The notes under the pieces were generated by a model. That model had not been told where the DNA came from and made no database searches. It saw only the letters and a list, made by a program, of their open reading frames with translations. The translations under genes were made by a program, and so were the position numbers. Shown here piece by piece: positions 52,752-64,000 of a stretch of DNA of 64,000 nucleotides. The number at the start of each line of letters is the position of its first letter. Position 1 is the first letter of the stretch. The DNA comes from Agarophyton chilense (lineage: Eukaryota > Rhodophyta > Florideophyceae > Gracilariales > Gracilariaceae): assembly GCA_030374765.1 (NCBI GenBank), contig JARGXX010000040.1, positions 186,001 to 250,000 on the forward strand. Reading direction: 5' to 3'.

Positions 52752-55110
52752 TATGAATGTCGACAGCTAGTGACAGGATGCCATGTAATGCGCACGCGAG
52801 CACTTACGTGCCCTGACGCCCGTTCCAACTTGCATTCGTAGTTAGTGCCTTTACATGAGCAATTACTATTGTCTACATAAACACAGCAAGATGAATCTGC
52901 AGGTCATCTGACTACACGGACGCCGGGGCACCCAAGTTGTCTAAGAAACATAGCTACAGTTGTTACCCCGCTCAATACTTAGTTATGGGCCCAGCACCAG
53001 CCTCATCCTCCGGCACGCGCAGCCGTCCACGTTTTTCTTAGGACCTGAAAAACGTCCTGTGGACTGACGGCAAAGGCAACCAGGAAGATTACGCAAAGTC
53101 AGTGGCACTATAAGACTTCATTTCACGAGAAATTGCCCGACTCAAAATCGAACAAGATGGCGTTACCGATTCGCAGAACAATTCTGAAGAGCCAGCTGTA
53201 TGGAAGGTCTCGAGATCTGCGTTCTACGATCAGTGACGAAGATGTTGCTTCAGATGAAGAAGCCGACAAGATCGTCAAAACCATCTATAAGTGAGATTCG
53301 CTGTCTGTTGTCAGTGAGGTTTATGGGAACTTTATCACGCTTCTGAATATGAAGGGCTCCGGCAATTAAACGTTCCCCAATTTCGAACTTAGATTAGATG
53401 CTTCGGCGTCTAAGTTTCACGCTCAATCTGAATCCGCCAAGTTGCCAGAGTCGCTGACAGCCTTCATGCTTTTGAAAAACTCAGCTGTCGACAATGGGCA
53501 GCGTGTCTCGGTGCTTGCGGCGACATCAACGAACAGCACTTTGACTGCTACTGCGACGACGACGGATTACCTCAACACTATGTCGTATGAGAAAATGGCG
53601 TCTGTCTTTCGCCAGTGTGATGAAGTCCCTCATGCACACTCTATCGGCTCCCCACAGCCGCTTTCAATCGCTGCCAATGCAGCACAGCTCCTGCCGCGCA
53701 ACTAGAACCGCCCCGACCGTCGCAACAAGGGTAGACTCCTTTCCATGCGCTATCCTTGTGACATTTTCAAGAAGTTTGGTCAACGGAAAAAGAACCACAA
53801 CCCGGATGGTTCCTTACCCTCCCATGTGCGCTGCCTCGACTCCCCAGCTCCATCGCTGAACACGTCGCCGCCGAACAAGTATGGACAGCAGAATGATGCC
53901 CCGAAGAAGGTTGTTTCTTTTAACTGTGCCACCATGACCAGTTCAACGGCAGCTGTCTCCGCAAATCCCGCGCCTGCCCGTCTCGGTCCTCTCCTAGATG
54001 ACGGCGCACCGTACAGTGCCAGCGGACAAGTCGAGCTGCATCTCCTGTCTATCGAACTCGGATTGGCTCCCGACACTCCACATGAAACGATTCCTGCATC
54101 GCTCAACGGCCACACCAGGTAGCAATATGACGTGGGTGCTCATGCAAGCCTCCAGCGCAGCATTCTTGGCTAGATAGTCCTGCGCGCCAAGTCTGACCTC
54201 GGAAATGACATCAACATCACCCACTTAGTGCTCGAAGGATCATCGCAGTGGGTGATCGGGAGAAATGTCACCCCCAAGGCGAACATTGTTCATTTTGGTA
54301 TGAACGCTCTGTGCTTCGATGCCAACGGCGCGAACGATCCTTTGAAAATCGTTGATGACGGCTTCCTATCCTATATCTCTGTAGAACGCTTCGCATCATC
54401 CAAAGGATACCTTGTATTTACTCTCTACTGTCTGTCCGCCGTTGCGCTCGAAAAGTCGCCGTGGGGCGATGTGGAGGCTATCATTGACAATGTGCACGCG
54501 CATGTTTGCGGCCACACCTGCTTTTCGGACTTCAAACTCTTGCTACAGCGCAACAAGCTGTGAAACCGCACTGTCGCCCAGTACGTGGCAGACATGGTGA
54601 ACGATTGCACAGTTTCACCTCCAACGATGAAGGTGTCGATCAGCTCGTTGAACTCGGCATTCAACGACCTCGTATGCATTGATCACTTGTTTCTGGATCA
54701 ATTTTGCGTGCTACATTTAATGGACAATGTGTCCCGGCACTCCATTGCCCACGTGATCAAGTCCACGTCTATGCAGGAGGCAGTTACCGGGTTCGGGGCA
54801 AGTTGGGTGGCTCACTTCTGGCACCCACAAGCCACCAGAGGGGACAAAGCGTTTCTCCTTGGAGCATTTCGAGATCATTGCAAGCAGCTTCACATCCCGC
54901 TCCATGCCGTGCCGCCCCGTCGCCATGCTAAAAACGCAACTAATTGAAAGAATAACATCATTCGCAATGTTTTCTTGAGGCTCAAGTCGGCAGCCAGCGC
55001 AGACATCAACGCTGATCGCTCTGCAGAGAGGGTAAGTCGGCGACGGCACTTGGCGGCGGTCTCCGACAACGCAAGCAGAGAGCGGCGCTTCTTCTCGTCG
55101 GGGCAACGGA
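52752..55110 (+). mobile_element. Ty1/copia gag-integrase fragment inside RB4
   Basis: Unit-B copy of 40,371-42,728. One base near 54,847 keeps the integrase frame longer here (RGDKAFLLGAFRDHCKQLHIP) than in unit A. RT is missing. Confidence 0.75.
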
Positions 55111-57308
55111 GTGGGGCCAAGTCTTCCTAACAACTTTCCTATTCTAGTGCTTGCCAGGGTACACATCTTTTCAAAAAAGAACTCAAGAACTCTTGCTCTG
55201 GCTTCAACATCTCCGTACAGTCGTTCCGGACGCCCCATTTCTTTCAACCTTAGTGTGATCATCGCCTTTGTTTCTATACGTTGTCCTTCTTCGATCTTCT
55301 GCTTTTGCGGCGTAATCGGGGATTTTTCTACACTTTCTGGCTGTTCATTATGTTCTGGTGACTGATCGGACATCTGTGTGTTCACCAACACTCGCTCCGT
55401 CAAATTTCTCTTTTGGTTAGAACGGGTTCTTCTCATCTTGCGTACAAAGGAAATCTCGACTATATGCTTGAAGAACTCGTACCAGAGGCGAGTCATGTCT
55501 CCATGCCATCCATTCTAGAATACGAGCGTCACAGCTATTCGAATGATTAACCAAGCGATGTGGCATCTGTGGTACAAGGGTATAGAATGTTTACAGCGCC
55601 TCGTAAGCTCAAAGGGTGATACATTGAACGCACGATAGGCAACTGTGAAAACGTGAAGATCCCTTCTACCCTAGGCATAGACAGCGGTATCCCACGCGAA
55701 AGTGAGAAAGCTTTTGTGTAGGATGTAGTTGTGAAGTACATTGCTATTAAACTTTTCAGGCTGTTTGCGTAGCCGACGAAGTTCCTTCTCGAGAATACCT
55801 TCGATGGTTGAGAAACAGATAGCCAGAGCTTCACGTTTGTACCGGGAATTATTCAGATCCGTAATCACGTCACAAGGCATCAGAGTACCGTCTGCCAACA
55901 TCAATGATAGCGTATAATGGGCGACCACCCCCAGTGACCCTTCTCAGATCGTGCGATATAGCCACACTTTCTGGCGGGCATGTGAGACACGTTTCGCTTC
56001 GAGTTTCTGGTCGTTTCTGCTTCAGCTCACTGATCCATGTTGCAGATCGATTGTTGTCAGTGCCGGGAGTGAGAGCAATGTTTGATGATGGAGGTATAGG
56101 AGGCACGATAGTCGTACAGTGCGGCGTAACGACAGCTACTGTGGCCAGTGCCTCCAATGCATCAGGGTGAGTGGACAGATAGCGTGAGAAGCGAACCGGG
56201 AATGACAGTGACGAATGCATGGCAGATTGAGTGCGCGTGCGACACGGCGTAGGCGGGCGGGCTTATGATGGGGTGACGGCAAAGTCGGAAGCCTTCCGAA
56301 GATTTCGGGGGCGTGGGGTAGGTGCTGCAGACTGGTTTTCGCCGTCCATACGACGTTTGCGATTGAGAGGTGTGGAAGGCTGTGATGAGGCTTTAGGCGT
56401 TGATGGTGCTGCGTGGGTAGTGGGCTGGGCCGGAGATCGTACGGGCACAGACGGGTCCTTGTTGCGTTTGAACAGTGCAGCGACGGATGGTTGTACTGGG
56501 CGGAGGCTTTGCCACGAATTTGATGTTCCAGCGCATGAAGACTGACGTGGTAAGGGGAGCGAGAGTGGTAAAGCGGCAACGGCAGTAAGCTGTGGCGCGT
56601 GAAGAAAGATACGTTCGTCGCTTACAATACGGTCATCGACAGCGGTGAGTTGTTGTGCATACACTTCATCTATTGACTTGCCATGGGCATCGATATCATC
56701 TTCAGTAGCCTGAAAGAACGATAACCGAGTGAGGATAGCGGGGGGTAGGAGAGTTACAACTGCACGTGGGTGCCGCATGTTGCGATTGAAAAGGTCCTCG
56801 GGGGAGCGTGCGTTGAGTATGAACTCCGGAATGTGATGGACTTGGGCATTGGCGGCGGAGAGTAACTGTGTGATGGGAAGCTGGGTATCTGATCGGCGCG
56901 GTAGGCGACGGAGCGATGTAAAGAACACAGGCAGAGGTGTATAGATTCGGGGACCGGGGCTCGGCGGAGTTGTGGATGGTGTGCGCCAAATTAGCGATAC
57001 GGGTGGGAAGGGCGAGGCTTTGAACGAGGAGGTTGATACAATCCGCCGGGGGGGACTGCGCTTGCTGTGGTTGCTTGGGCTGTTGGTGGTTGTGTTGCGA
57101 GTGAGTCTGTATGTGAGAGGGGGCGGGAGAGGGGGCAGAACAGCACACGTAAACGCTAATTCAGTGTCCCGAGAATACCGGGAAAATGGAAAGCAGCGCA
57201 TAAATCACACAACCAGCTGAAGAAGCCATATAGTGCACGTGATGAAGCAAATATGAGTTTGTCTGGCGTTAGTGGAGCCAACATGGATGGGAGAACTTTT
57301 TGACCGAA

Positions 57309-57498
57309 GGCTACTTTCTTGCATCGTGAGCGCTTGAATGGAAATGAGGCGGCTGCTCCCACAGGTAGACAGCGTTGGGCATGAGCACAGGACTTGTCAA
57401 GTCGAATTTGAATATCGGCTCCGAAACAAATTCGGACCACAGCTATTGCTTTTTTGTAGCTCTTGAGACCGCTACCATCAAAGCTCGGCCGGAGTTTC
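57309..57498 (+). repeat. Truncated left inverted arm, Z4
   Basis: Matches Z1 1577-1765, then jumps to the equivalent of Z1 about 3100. Confidence 0.6.
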
Positions 57499-57575
57499 AC
57501 ATCTGATCACTCGTGTGTTCAAAGCTGCAAAAGATACTTTTCGAGCAACGTTATACTAGTATGTATCGTTTTTGA

Positions 57576-57980
57576 ATGGCAACGATACACGTGAGGGCTT
57601 TCCAACATGTACCTCTACCCCACTACAGGAGACAAGCCAGTGACCACCACAATCACTTACTGTCCAACTGTGTTGATATCTCGAATCACTTTGTTTCCTT
57701 CGACGACACCAACTGCGGCAACTGCACCCAGAGCAACGCCGAGCGCATTTCGTTCTGCTTGTTCGTGCCATCTGCACCAGCTTCTGATTTGCATACGCAT
57801 GTGCGTCTCTTGGAACCCAACGAATGCTGTCGTATGACAGACACCAGCGTCTTGCCATGCGGTCGACATCCATGCTGCCATGCGCTTCCCTCTGTTTTGG
57901 AACGAATATCAACGGCTGTTCAGTCCGTGATTTTGTTGGAGAGCACAGCTCCTGAAGTTCTTTCTGTTCTGATTTATTGA
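57576..57980 (+). CDS. Hypothetical Cys-rich ORF, Z4 copy, shortened
   Basis: 134 codons. One extra base (CTGAAGTTC where Z1 has CTGAATTC) changes the C-terminus to EVLSVLIY. Otherwise like 32,441-32,932. Confidence 0.25.
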   Translation: MATIHVRAFQHVPLPHYRRQASDHHNHLLSNCVDISNHFVSFDDTNCGNCTQSNAERISFCLFVPSAPASDLHTHVRLLEPNECCRMTDTSVLPCGRHPCCHALPSVLERISTAVQSVILLESTAPEVLSVLIY

Positions 57981-58344
57981 CACAAAACTGGTCCAAGATG
58001 ATTCACACCGCGTTCAAATTTTGGTTTTCACAGAGGATGGAAACCAGTGTGCTCTTTGGCTGCGATGAGAGATGATGCTCCGTGACGAAAAACTTCGAGT
58101 ACTTTCGGATACTAGATTGAAGTGAAACAGATCACACTTTTCAGTACTTGGACGCTGGTGTCGCCGGCGAACACCGAGCTACCTTGCGTCTTTGCCATCA
58201 ACGTTGGTCGAGAAATATCGCCCTCTGTGTGTTGAAGCGTTTCTCTCACCGTTCGTTCTGTGTACTTTACATGCGTTTCACTCCTTGCGTCTTCCCTCGA
58301 AATAAGCAAGGCATCTCACACAACAAATAACCCAATCATTTAAT

Positions 58345-59469
58345 ATGGACAATGAACTTGTTGCACACCAGTTTTCGGGGTTTCTCAAGAGAAGGCGATT
58401 GCACTACACAAATCGCAGCAACCAAAACAGAAGAAGCTTAGATGAGTTTCCCCGCGCTCTCCGACTACCGCCGCTTGGAAACCCTCAAGCAGGGAGTCTT
58501 CCAAGCTTTCAATCTCTATTCGGCCGCTCGGAAGATTCAAGACTTCCATCCGGCCATCGATTTATTTCTCAACGACTACCGCCGCTTGGATTATCTCAAC
58601 TGGGAAGTTTTCCGGGTTTGGAATCTTCATTTGGCCGCCCAGACGATTCCAGACTTCCATCTCGCCATCAATTTAGATCTCTTCGACTACCGCCGCTTGG
58701 AAACCCGCAACCACAAAGTCTTCCGAGTTTCCAATCTCTATTCGGCCGCCCGGAAGATTCAAGACTTGGATTCGGTCATCAACCCACTTCTTGCGATGTC
58801 CGTCGGAGTGGAAGTGGAACCGCTCGTCCCGTGTCTCTCGAATGGTTTCAGAAAGCAAGGGGCACTCACCCCATTCTTGCACTCCAGTCCTACGGAAATG
58901 AACACTACACGGAAATCCCACACCAACACCGCCATGGGGAAACAGCGTGGCGAAGAAACAGTGTTCTGGAACTACCTCAGGAGCGCAAGAGTCGGGATGG
59001 AGGCGCCCCAGAGATTGCACAGAGATTTTGTTCAGATAGCATTCGCCAATCTCCAGTTCATGTGCCTTATCCTGCCCCGGAAGCGTCGTGTCTCGTTCAA
59101 GAAGTTTCCAACCGGTCTCCTGAGCACAACCTCCGTGAAGATTCGTTGTTGCCGATACGTACAGCTCCTGCTGGTTGCTCATCATTTCCAACCCATCAAC
59201 CAGGACTCGAAAAACTTGGCATCACAGGCTCCCGTACCAAACGTCCGAAGATTTTCCAGTGTGAGTGGTGTACGAAGTCGTTTGGTCGCAAGCATCATAA
59301 GGTGCGACACATCCAAGCCATTCATCGAAAAGTGAGTTACTTCAGCTTTCACTGCGGATCTCAATCACGTCGGTCTTTTCTAACATTTCTCTTTGCAATT
59401 GCTTTTGAAACCATCTTCTTTGACATATTCATATTGGATCGGGTAGCCAGGTTTTGCAAAGAGCACTGA
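58345..59469 (+). pseudogene. C2H2 zinc-finger gene, Z4 copy, only finger 1
   Basis: 374 codons from ATG 58,345. The repeats and middle region match Z1, and finger 1 is intact (Cys at residue 306; C-x2-C-x12-H-x4-H). The intron donor GTGAGT is present, but about 125 bp with the acceptor, finger 2 and part of finger 3 are deleted, so the frame reads through intron sequence to a stop at 59,467. In a second frame, a 297-codon ORF (58,442-59,335) stays open over the same DNA. It may make a single-finger protein; a dying gene is more likely. Confidence 0.65.
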
Positions 59470-59669
59470 TCGAATTCCACATGAAAACTGCTCATTAAGC
59501 TTTCGAGCATTTGCAATTTAGGCTGTACAAGATCTACTTTACGGAGATGGAGGATAATTTGAGCCATGTATGCGCAGAGCACCCCAATCGTCACAGTTTA
59601 CCAACGGGTGTGAGGAAAGTATAGCTTGCGACTCTAGCCGTAATGGAGTAAGTTATCTACAAGCTTCTA

Positions 59670-60473
59670 TCAGTGTTCTATCGCCTGAAGGTTATGCTCA
59701 GGAGAACTGCTTGGAAACTTCTTGCGTGGAATACAACGCTTGCGGGGCAGAACAAGGCACGGGAACTGCATATTGGTGAATGTTTTCTGAAGAAACCCCC
59801 TGTGAAATCTCTGGCGCTCCTTCTTCCAGACTATTATGTTCCTGAAGTACTTCCAGAACGTTGCCTCTTCGCCACACTTTTTCCTCATGGTGGCTGTTGT
59901 GTGGCATTTCCGTGGGACTGGAATGAAGTCTTGGTTGGGGTAAGCGCAACTTGCTTCCTGAGACAAATTGAGAGACACCGGACGAAAGGTCCCACTTCTA
60001 CTCCGTTGGACATCACAAGAACTGGATTTATGGCCAAATCCAAGTCTTGAATCTTCCGGGCGGCCAAATGAAGATTCCAAACTTGGGAGAGTTCTCGGTT
60101 GAGATGTTCTAAGCGGGTGTTCTCGGAGAGAGCTGGTTTGATACACGGATGGAAGTCTTGAATCTTCCGGGCGGCCGGAGATGGATTCTAAGCGTGGAAG
60201 ACTGCCCGTCTGAGGGTTTCCAAGCGGCGGTAGTTTAGTTGGAGAGCGGGGGGGAAACCCATCTGGGAGTCTTCTGTTTTCGTTGCTGCGATTTGGGTCG
60301 TGCAGCCCACATGCCGAAAGGCCTTGTGAGTAATTAGTATACCTATCTTGATACCGCTGGCAATCGTAAACTGAGAGAAATTCTCTAGTACGCGAAATAA
60401 CAAGACACGCATTATAAGCTGTCTTCTTTTCCACACTTTTCTCGCGTTCTATCAGGACGCAAGACCGGATCAT
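59670..60473 (-). CDS. Finger-less zinc-finger paralog, Z4 copy
   Basis: 267 codons, open. Closest to the Z1 copy (SGRPEDSRLPSVYQ), with one private C to F change in QDFIPVPRK. Confidence 0.45.
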   Translation of the reverse strand: MIRSCVLIEREKSVEKKTAYNACLVISRTREFLSVYDCQRYQDRYTNYSQGLSACGLHDPNRSNENRRLPDGFPPRSPTKLPPLGNPQTGSLPRLESISGRPEDSRLPSVYQTSSLREHPLRTSQPRTLPSLESSFGRPEDSRLGFGHKSSSCDVQRSRSGTFRPVSLNLSQEASCAYPNQDFIPVPRKCHTTATMRKKCGEEATFWKYFRNIIVWKKERQRFHRGFLQKTFTNMQFPCLVLPRKRCIPRKKFPSSSPEHNLQAIEH

Positions 60474-60499
60474 GTCCTCAAAAGACGGAGAAAGAAACC

Positions 60500-61098
60500 T
60501 CGGTCACGAAATCACAGGAAAGGGTGATGTAGTCCACACCACACGATAACAAAGAAGAAGCGAGCTGTCCTAAACATAGTAGCGTTGCTATATTTTTGTT
60601 ACGTTGTGAATGGCAATTATTTCTTGGAAAGATTTTGCTCCGAGTGGCGGACGCATGTTGAGTGGTTCGAAACTCTGTCAGAATGGCGGGAGTCCACGCC
60701 GGCAACAGAATTGTTCACCTTACCCACCCCACTTGAAGGTGAACGATTGAAGCGGCAACCCCTGCATCTGCAGGCCGTTGTTGTTCGAATATTTTCTCTC
60801 TCAGGACACGGAATGACGCGCCCAGAGGGCACCAGAAATCCTTCAAATAAAAGGCCCATGTACCTCGCGCCCAGCTTGCAGTGGCATCATCTTCATCTAG
60901 CACGTGAATACCCCGGCCGAGCTTTGATGGTAACGGTCTCAAGAGCGACAAAAAAGCAATAGCTGTGGTCCAAATTCGTTTCGGAGCCGACATTCACATT
61001 CGACTTGACAAATCCTGTGCTCATGCCCAACGCTGTCTGCCTGTTGGAGCAGCCGCCGCATTCCTGTGCAAGCGCTCACGATGCAAGATAGTAGCCTA
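60500..61098 (-). repeat. Right inverted arm, Z4 copy
   Basis: Equivalent of 6236-6834 without the 240-bp extra segment of Z2 and Z3. Confidence 0.75.
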
Positions 61099-61438
61099 GC
61101 ATCGCATTATCTGCCAACCACTACAATGTATTAGCATTTCATCCAACCGTTTAGAACCAGCACCCAGCCCACTGGTGCTCACCCCGACGCAGTAACGCTA
61201 CTGAAGCTATTCTCTTCTCTCCACTGCACTACAGAGTGCCCCGATCTGGTACGTTTTGAAGAATTGAGTTGAGTACCTGTACAATTTTAAACAATATCGC
61301 AATGCCCATGTCTATCTATGCCACAGGCACCAGCGATACGCTGTACCGCTGTGAAACACGTACAACATCCATCAGTGACGTACAGATTGACATAACCAGT
61401 ACGTCACCTTAAGTGTCCGGAAGGTCGCATAGTATCCC

Positions 61439-61483
61439 TATATAAATCCGGCACGTTATCCTCGGAGCTCTTCCGAGAGCTCC
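61439..61483 (+). promoter_or_regulatory. TATA core promoter and small palindrome, Z4 copy
   Basis: Same as 7175-7219; followed by the short ORF at 61,544-61,624. Confidence 0.4.
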
Positions 61484-61624
61484 AGGCAGACCCTTTGTGC
61501 CGACTATTTCTTGTGTTGAGATCGCTCCCCACACTGCACACGTATGAACTTCAACAACATGTCCGAAGCTCAACTTACAACCGCATCCTTGCACACAGGC
61601 CTTGTATCATTGTGTGATGCATGA

Positions 61625-63105
61625 AGACCAAACCAAGTTCTATCAGAGTGCAGTGAAAGAAACAGAAGACTTTTGAATACACCATGTCAATGATGATCGC
61701 GTAGAAACAGTCGGCCTTGGGTTGGGAAACAAAAGAGCACGGCGTTGAGCGTGCAAGAATGAAGCGACGAAACAAGAATCCGTGCTGGGCAAGTGCTACC
61801 GCGGGAGCCTCTCGGCATTTCAGAGCTTAAGATGTCTTATTACACTGCATTTTGGTTGTTAGTCTTAATCTCGGGTCTATATTCAACCATTTATTGAAGC
61901 TTTCTTACAAGTACCTTTCAACAACGAACAACTCTTCTACTCTTAAAATTTCTGTTGCCACGAAAACTTAGTGCAAAATAAATATCTACTTATGATAAGC
62001 TGCTACGCAACCATAGCAGCTAATGCAGTTTGCAATTCATATTAGTACAGAGATTCTGGGCACAATTCAGACTTTTTTGGGGCACAAGCTTCAGTATACA
62101 ATCTGGCCCTTCATGCTGCGCGTGGGTGCTGCTGGAGCTTACGGTGTCGCCACCGTGTGGAGAAAGGAACTTGTGCGCACTTGATGCAGAAGACGAAAGC
62201 CACAGTTTGAATAATAAGTCAATACTCAAACGGCGGCATTGGTGGTATTTTCATTCCCCAGAACTCTCACATCTGTATCAAGGGTCCCATCCGTATTGCA
62301 CTCGGTTCACGTTTTGGAACGTAGAGCCGTCCCGAGCAGTCTACTCCCAGTGAATCAGTCACGTTCTTTAACGCTGTGCAGACATTGTGCATCCTTCCAG
62401 CCAATCACTCAAAAAAAGTATGAAGTTTCTTGTATGGAAGAGTGCCTATTCCGAGAACATTGCTTCCTAGCGATAAGAGAATCGGCGGTGTGCGCGTACT
62501 GATTGTATTAAAAGCGGTGTGACGATGATTCGAAGATCTGAATGAACTGGTCTGTCCGATCAATTTCAAAGACAACGTAAACATGACCGGTCGCGAAGAG
62601 TGATCAAGGAACATGAAAAAAATATCGTTGCATGTGTAACAAATAGAGCCCTTGACGTCGAGCACGGTTTTCGCCCAGCTCCTGTCAGTCCTGTGTGCCA
62701 TCAGACTGGACGGTGATCCGAATCCAAGCTGTCCGCTGTCGGCAGCGATGCTGTGTCGGAGCAACTGCGAAATATGCTGCAACGAACTGCAGTTTGTGCG
62801 AACCAAAGCACTCTTTAAGCAGCCACCGAGTCTGCTGCTCTCATTTCTACGAGGTTGAGATAACTGGGCCTTTTCCCGCCACAATGACGGAATTCTGTCT
62901 ACTGGCTTTTAGCGATTTGAAAATGGGGGGGAGGAAAACAATTTCGTAGATGAAAAATGCGCCACACAGCTGTAACAAAATCTTGCGCACAATCGCAGGC
63001 CTTTCCTAGCGACATAAGTAGGAGATATTCTTGAGTTAGGCGCAAACGGCACTCATAAAGCGCTTCAGACTGACGGCTCATAGACCTCACGCAAAGCATG
63101 CCACA
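61625..63105. other. Module Z4 downstream region
   Basis: Nearly identical to Z1 7361-8841, including the weak minus-strand ORF (62,701-62,405). No recognisable gene. Confidence 0.35.
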
Positions 63106-63110
63106 GTAAC
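63106..63110 (+). other. Empty target site of the Ty3/gypsy element
   Basis: ATGCCACAGTAACTATGAAA is uninterrupted here, whereas Z1 carries the 6.7-kb element flanked by two copies of GTAAC at the same place. Confidence 0.95.
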
Positions 63111-63215
63111 TATGAAAATTACGGTTTGCAAATGTTATGGAACCTTCATCGCTACGGTTAGGCTGGCGCCTTGCTGTAAATATATCCATATAGAAATAGC
63201 AGGGATTTACTAATG

Positions 63216-64000
63216 TGCCAGCCTAATGCGTTGTTGGAAATTGTATGTGACCAATCAGGTACACCTACATATACTTCCTGACTGTGACGGACAAGGGTGG
63301 TCGTTCTCTTTACTCTCGGGTGCGACGCCGGTCGAGACTATGTCTAGTGCAGTGTTGCACGTGTGTGTCGTGTGTGTGCAGTCTAGCTGCGCTGAAAAAC
63401 TGCCATCAGCGTGGGTTGTTTGTGCAGTCTAGCATTTCCCTGCACGATGATGGTAGTTTGGGGGTGGCGGCACGATGTTGAGGGCGTTTCGAAGTCGAGT
63501 GAACGTCTGTTTCTTGAGCGCTTTCGTCAGAATGTCTGCGAGCATGGATATGGTGGGGGTGTGCTGGATAAGGATGCGCTTGCTTTTGATGAGGTCATGG
63601 AGGTAATGTCTGCGGAGGTGGCAATACTTCCGGTGCTTGGTGGGGGCCGTTTGGTATGCTACCAAGATTGGGGCATTATTGTCCATGTGTAGTAGAGTCG
63701 CGGACTTCTGGGAGTAGCCGATGTAACACAGCAGTCGGCGCAGCCACATTGTTTGCTGAGAGGCCGCTGACGCCGCATGATACTCTGCTTCGCATATCGA
63801 TAGAGCGATCCTCTTCTGCTTTGTCGATTGCCACATTACTGGGCTTTTTGTTAAGAGGTGTACTATTTCAGAGTATGACTTTCGATCTGACGCATTTGCG
63901 AAACCGCGTCTGCGTATGATACTAGAGTGGAAGGGTCGGCCTGCTTGTAGAGAATTACGTGGCTTATTGTGCCTTTGAGGTATTTCAGGGAGTAGCGGAG
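63216..64000 (-). mobile_element. Ty1/copia fragment (candidate LTR and RNase H), Z4 copy, cut by window end
   Basis: Same element as at 15,660, with candidate LTR 63,216-63,434 and RNase H frame 63,836-63,429 (MWQSTKQKRIALSICEAEY, ADILTKALKK). It continues beyond the window. Confidence 0.8.

Larger units (their letters stand above)
42729..55110. repeat. Tandem amplicon unit B (12,382 bp)
   Basis: Same content and order as unit A with only scattered differences; one extra base near 54,847. It is followed by partial unit C, which stays the same to about 56,760. Confidence 0.9.
51379..57201 (-). pseudogene. Retinoblastoma-related copy RB4, full span, split by copia fragment
   Basis: The only copy in the window with both the N-terminal end (57,201) and the C-terminal end (51,540). 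A deletion of RB1 717-1039, replaced by CACGTGGGT, fuses two N-terminal frames into one 312-codon ORF (57,201-56,263) that ends in the basic linker. Pocket A follows at 56,220-55,550 with the same stop and frameshifts as RB2. Pocket B starts at 55,496 and is interrupted at 55,111. It resumes at 52,417 and continues to 51,540 with the RB-C-like tail open. The normal product would be nuclear; this copy cannot encode a continuous protein. Confidence 0.7.

Noticed and set aside
1-64000. rRNA genes, bacterial operons, riboswitches, plasmid or phage functions
   Set aside because: No rRNA signatures, no Shine-Dalgarno-linked gene runs, and the retroelement and RB content are eukaryotic.

Overview
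The window looks like a repeat-rich, gene-poor piece of a eukaryotic nuclear genome, most likely an alga or a related protist. Four things point this way: a retinoblastoma-related (RB) pocket-protein sequence, a C2H2 zinc-finger gene with a GT-AG intron, several Ty3/gypsy and Ty1/copia LTR retrotransposons in different states of decay, and no bacterial operon structure. I cannot name the species. A red alga or another alga would fit the RB lineage and the LTR-element islands, but that is inference.

Layout. The basic unit is an amplicon of two parts: an RB-related (pseudo)gene on the minus strand, then a zinc-finger module (Z). Z is built around two convergent paralogous genes inside long inverted-repeat arms. 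The window holds four RB/Z pairs: RB1-Z1 (1-8.8 kb, RB cut by the window edge), RB2-Z2 (29.3-38.5 kb), RB3-Z3 (39.0-50.9 kb) and RB4-Z4 (51.4-64 kb). Between Z1 and RB2 lies a retrotransposon cluster (8.8-28.1 kb): a 6.7-kb Ty3/gypsy element with 180-bp LTRs and a 5-bp target duplication, a copia fragment, a gypsy integrase scrap, a decayed chromodomain gypsy element, and a copia element with its own LTRs but no RT core. From 30.35 to 55.11 kb the sequence is a head-to-tail tandem duplication with a period of 12,381-12,382 bp, continuing into a partial third unit. Each unit has acquired a foldback (about 400-bp inverted arms, about 970-bp spacer) made of a captured helical-repeat gene fragment plus an RB exon, and a plus-strand copia gag-integrase fragment that splits the RB pocket-B region.

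State of the genes. Only Z1 carries a complete three-finger C2H2 gene (3945-5234), with a 120-bp intron that has no stop codon and keeps frame. Z2 and Z3 have several nonsense changes and a frameshift, and Z4 has lost fingers 2 and 3. In contrast, the opposite-strand paralog, which has no fingers (267 codons), is open in all four copies. All RB copies carry frameshifts and an in-frame stop in pocket A, although the pocket-B and RB-C parts keep long open frames. Z1 and Z4 form one structural class (promoter segment present, copia downstream); Z2 and Z3 form another.

Relative order of events: copia downstream of Z, then separation of the Z1 and Z4 copies, then insertion of the gypsy element into Z1 only (the empty site survives at 63,106-63,110). 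The combination of amplified RB sequence, palindromic gene pairs, mosaic copies suggesting conversion between arms, and hairpin-forming gene captures is the most interesting aspect. It resembles ampliconic, non-recombining regions, and RB (MAT3) is linked to mating type in volvocine green algae. Whether this locus has any such role is untested.
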